A stretch of DNA of 41,265 nt from Acidimicrobiales bacterium (GTDB lineage Bacteria; Actinomycetota; Acidimicrobiia; Acidimicrobiales; UBA8190), in NCBI GenBank assembly GCA_017882995.1, contig JADGOL010000195.1, forward strand, positions 1-41,265, given 5' to 3'. Made by a program: the position numbers and the translations under genes. The notes beneath the pieces are model-generated. The model saw only the letters and a program-made list of their open reading frames with translations. It was not told where the DNA came from and did not search any database. Below, piece by piece: positions 40,516 to 41,265 of the stretch (positions are counted from its first letter, which is position 1; every line of letters begins with the position of its first letter).

Positions 40516-41211
40516 GTGAACGCGAGGCGAGACCCGCTCCACGGGTGGTGGGGGATGCTGATCGCGTTCGGCGTTGCCTTTTTCATGTTGATCGGCGTGA
40601 CCAAGGTGTGGGACTCGCTTGCTGAGCGCGGAGCGGTGCTGCGAGTGGATCGGAACTGGTTCTCATGGGTCACTTCGCACCGGACCTCCTGGATGGCGAC
40701 TGGCTTTCGATGGGTGACGTGGTTGGGAGACATTCGCGTCGTCTCGACCGTTGTCGTGGTGTCCACGGTCGTTCTGGTTCTAAGGCGCCGTCTGACCTAT
40801 GCCGCGTTGATCGCCGCCAGCACGTGGGGAACGGCGATCTTGGTGGCGGTGGCCAAATCAGTCCTTTCACGACCCCGACCGGCTCTTTCCCTTCACGTCG
40901 TCGCGGCCGGTGGATCCGCCTTTCCCTCGGGCCACTCGGCACAGGCGGCGGCCTGCTACGGCGCTGTGGCGTGGGTAATCACTGCGGAGACTCGTTCGAG
41001 GACGCGGCGAATCCTGGTTTGGATGGTGGCGGTTCTGTTCACTGTCGCTGTCGGAGTCTCCCGTGTCTACCTGGGGGTCCACTGGCCCTCTGACGTCGCA
41101 AGTGGCTGGGCCGTAGGAGCGGGGTGGCTCGCTGCCTGCGTCGCCATCTCGCTAGGCATCAGGGGCCAGTTGCAGGGACCATGGGTTCTTCCCTCTCGAC
41201 ACACTGAGTGA
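40516..41211 (+). CDS. PAP2-family phosphatase (membrane lipid phosphatase)
   Basis: KSVLSRPRP, FPSGHS, SRVYLGVHWPSDV catalytic motifs; GTG start. Confidence 0.9.
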   Translation: MNARRDPLHGWWGMLIAFGVAFFMLIGVTKVWDSLAERGAVLRVDRNWFSWVTSHRTSWMATGFRWVTWLGDIRVVSTVVVVSTVVLVLRRRLTYAALIAASTWGTAILVAVAKSVLSRPRPALSLHVVAAGGSAFPSGHSAQAAACYGAVAWVITAETRSRTRRILVWMVAVLFTVAVGVSRVYLGVHWPSDVASGWAVGAGWLAACVAISLGIRGQLQGPWVLPSRHTE

Positions 41212-41265
41212 ACGCCTTTGGCCGGGAGCGGATGCTCGATCGCAAAGTGCGATATCGGTAGAGGC

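Overview
High-GC actinobacterial chromosome segment, Acidimicrobiia-like by gene content (inference only). I support about 45 protein genes and no tRNA, rRNA, CRISPR array or transposase. Main blocks: (i) FtsH C-terminus, HAD phosphatase, amidohydrolase/FAD oxidoreductase pair and a TetR regulator (1-6.5 kb); (ii) an envelope-type block with two SGNH hydrolases, DUF2510 proteins and a secreted 'YELYCPG' protein (7-11.4 kb); (iii) an acyl-CoA/ring-oxygenase catabolic block with FadD-like ligase, thiolase, Rieske oxygenase, CaiB-type CoA-transferase, SDRs, CMD-like protein and SRPBCC protein (12.5-25 kb), interrupted by two tandem membrane coiled-coil proteins, one carrying a GH43 domain; (iv) an 812-codon ORF with two further YELYCPG domains, an LAFTG-TM signal and an unexpected C-terminal DUF2510 tail (25.2-27.7 kb); (v) an accessory stretch of small orphan genes plus an MMPL transporter remnant (28-34 kb); (vi) erythromycin esterase, nitrobindin-like, cupin, P450, MFS and PAP2 genes (33.8-41.2 kb). 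The strongest unexplained signals are a gene-free, heavily base-paired intergenic region at 5.34-5.58 kb (candidate structured RNA), the thrice-occurring YELYCPG extracellular domain, and two candidate leader mini-ORFs (upstream of the Rieske oxygenase and of the MFS transporter). All family calls are by eye from motifs; no database search was run.
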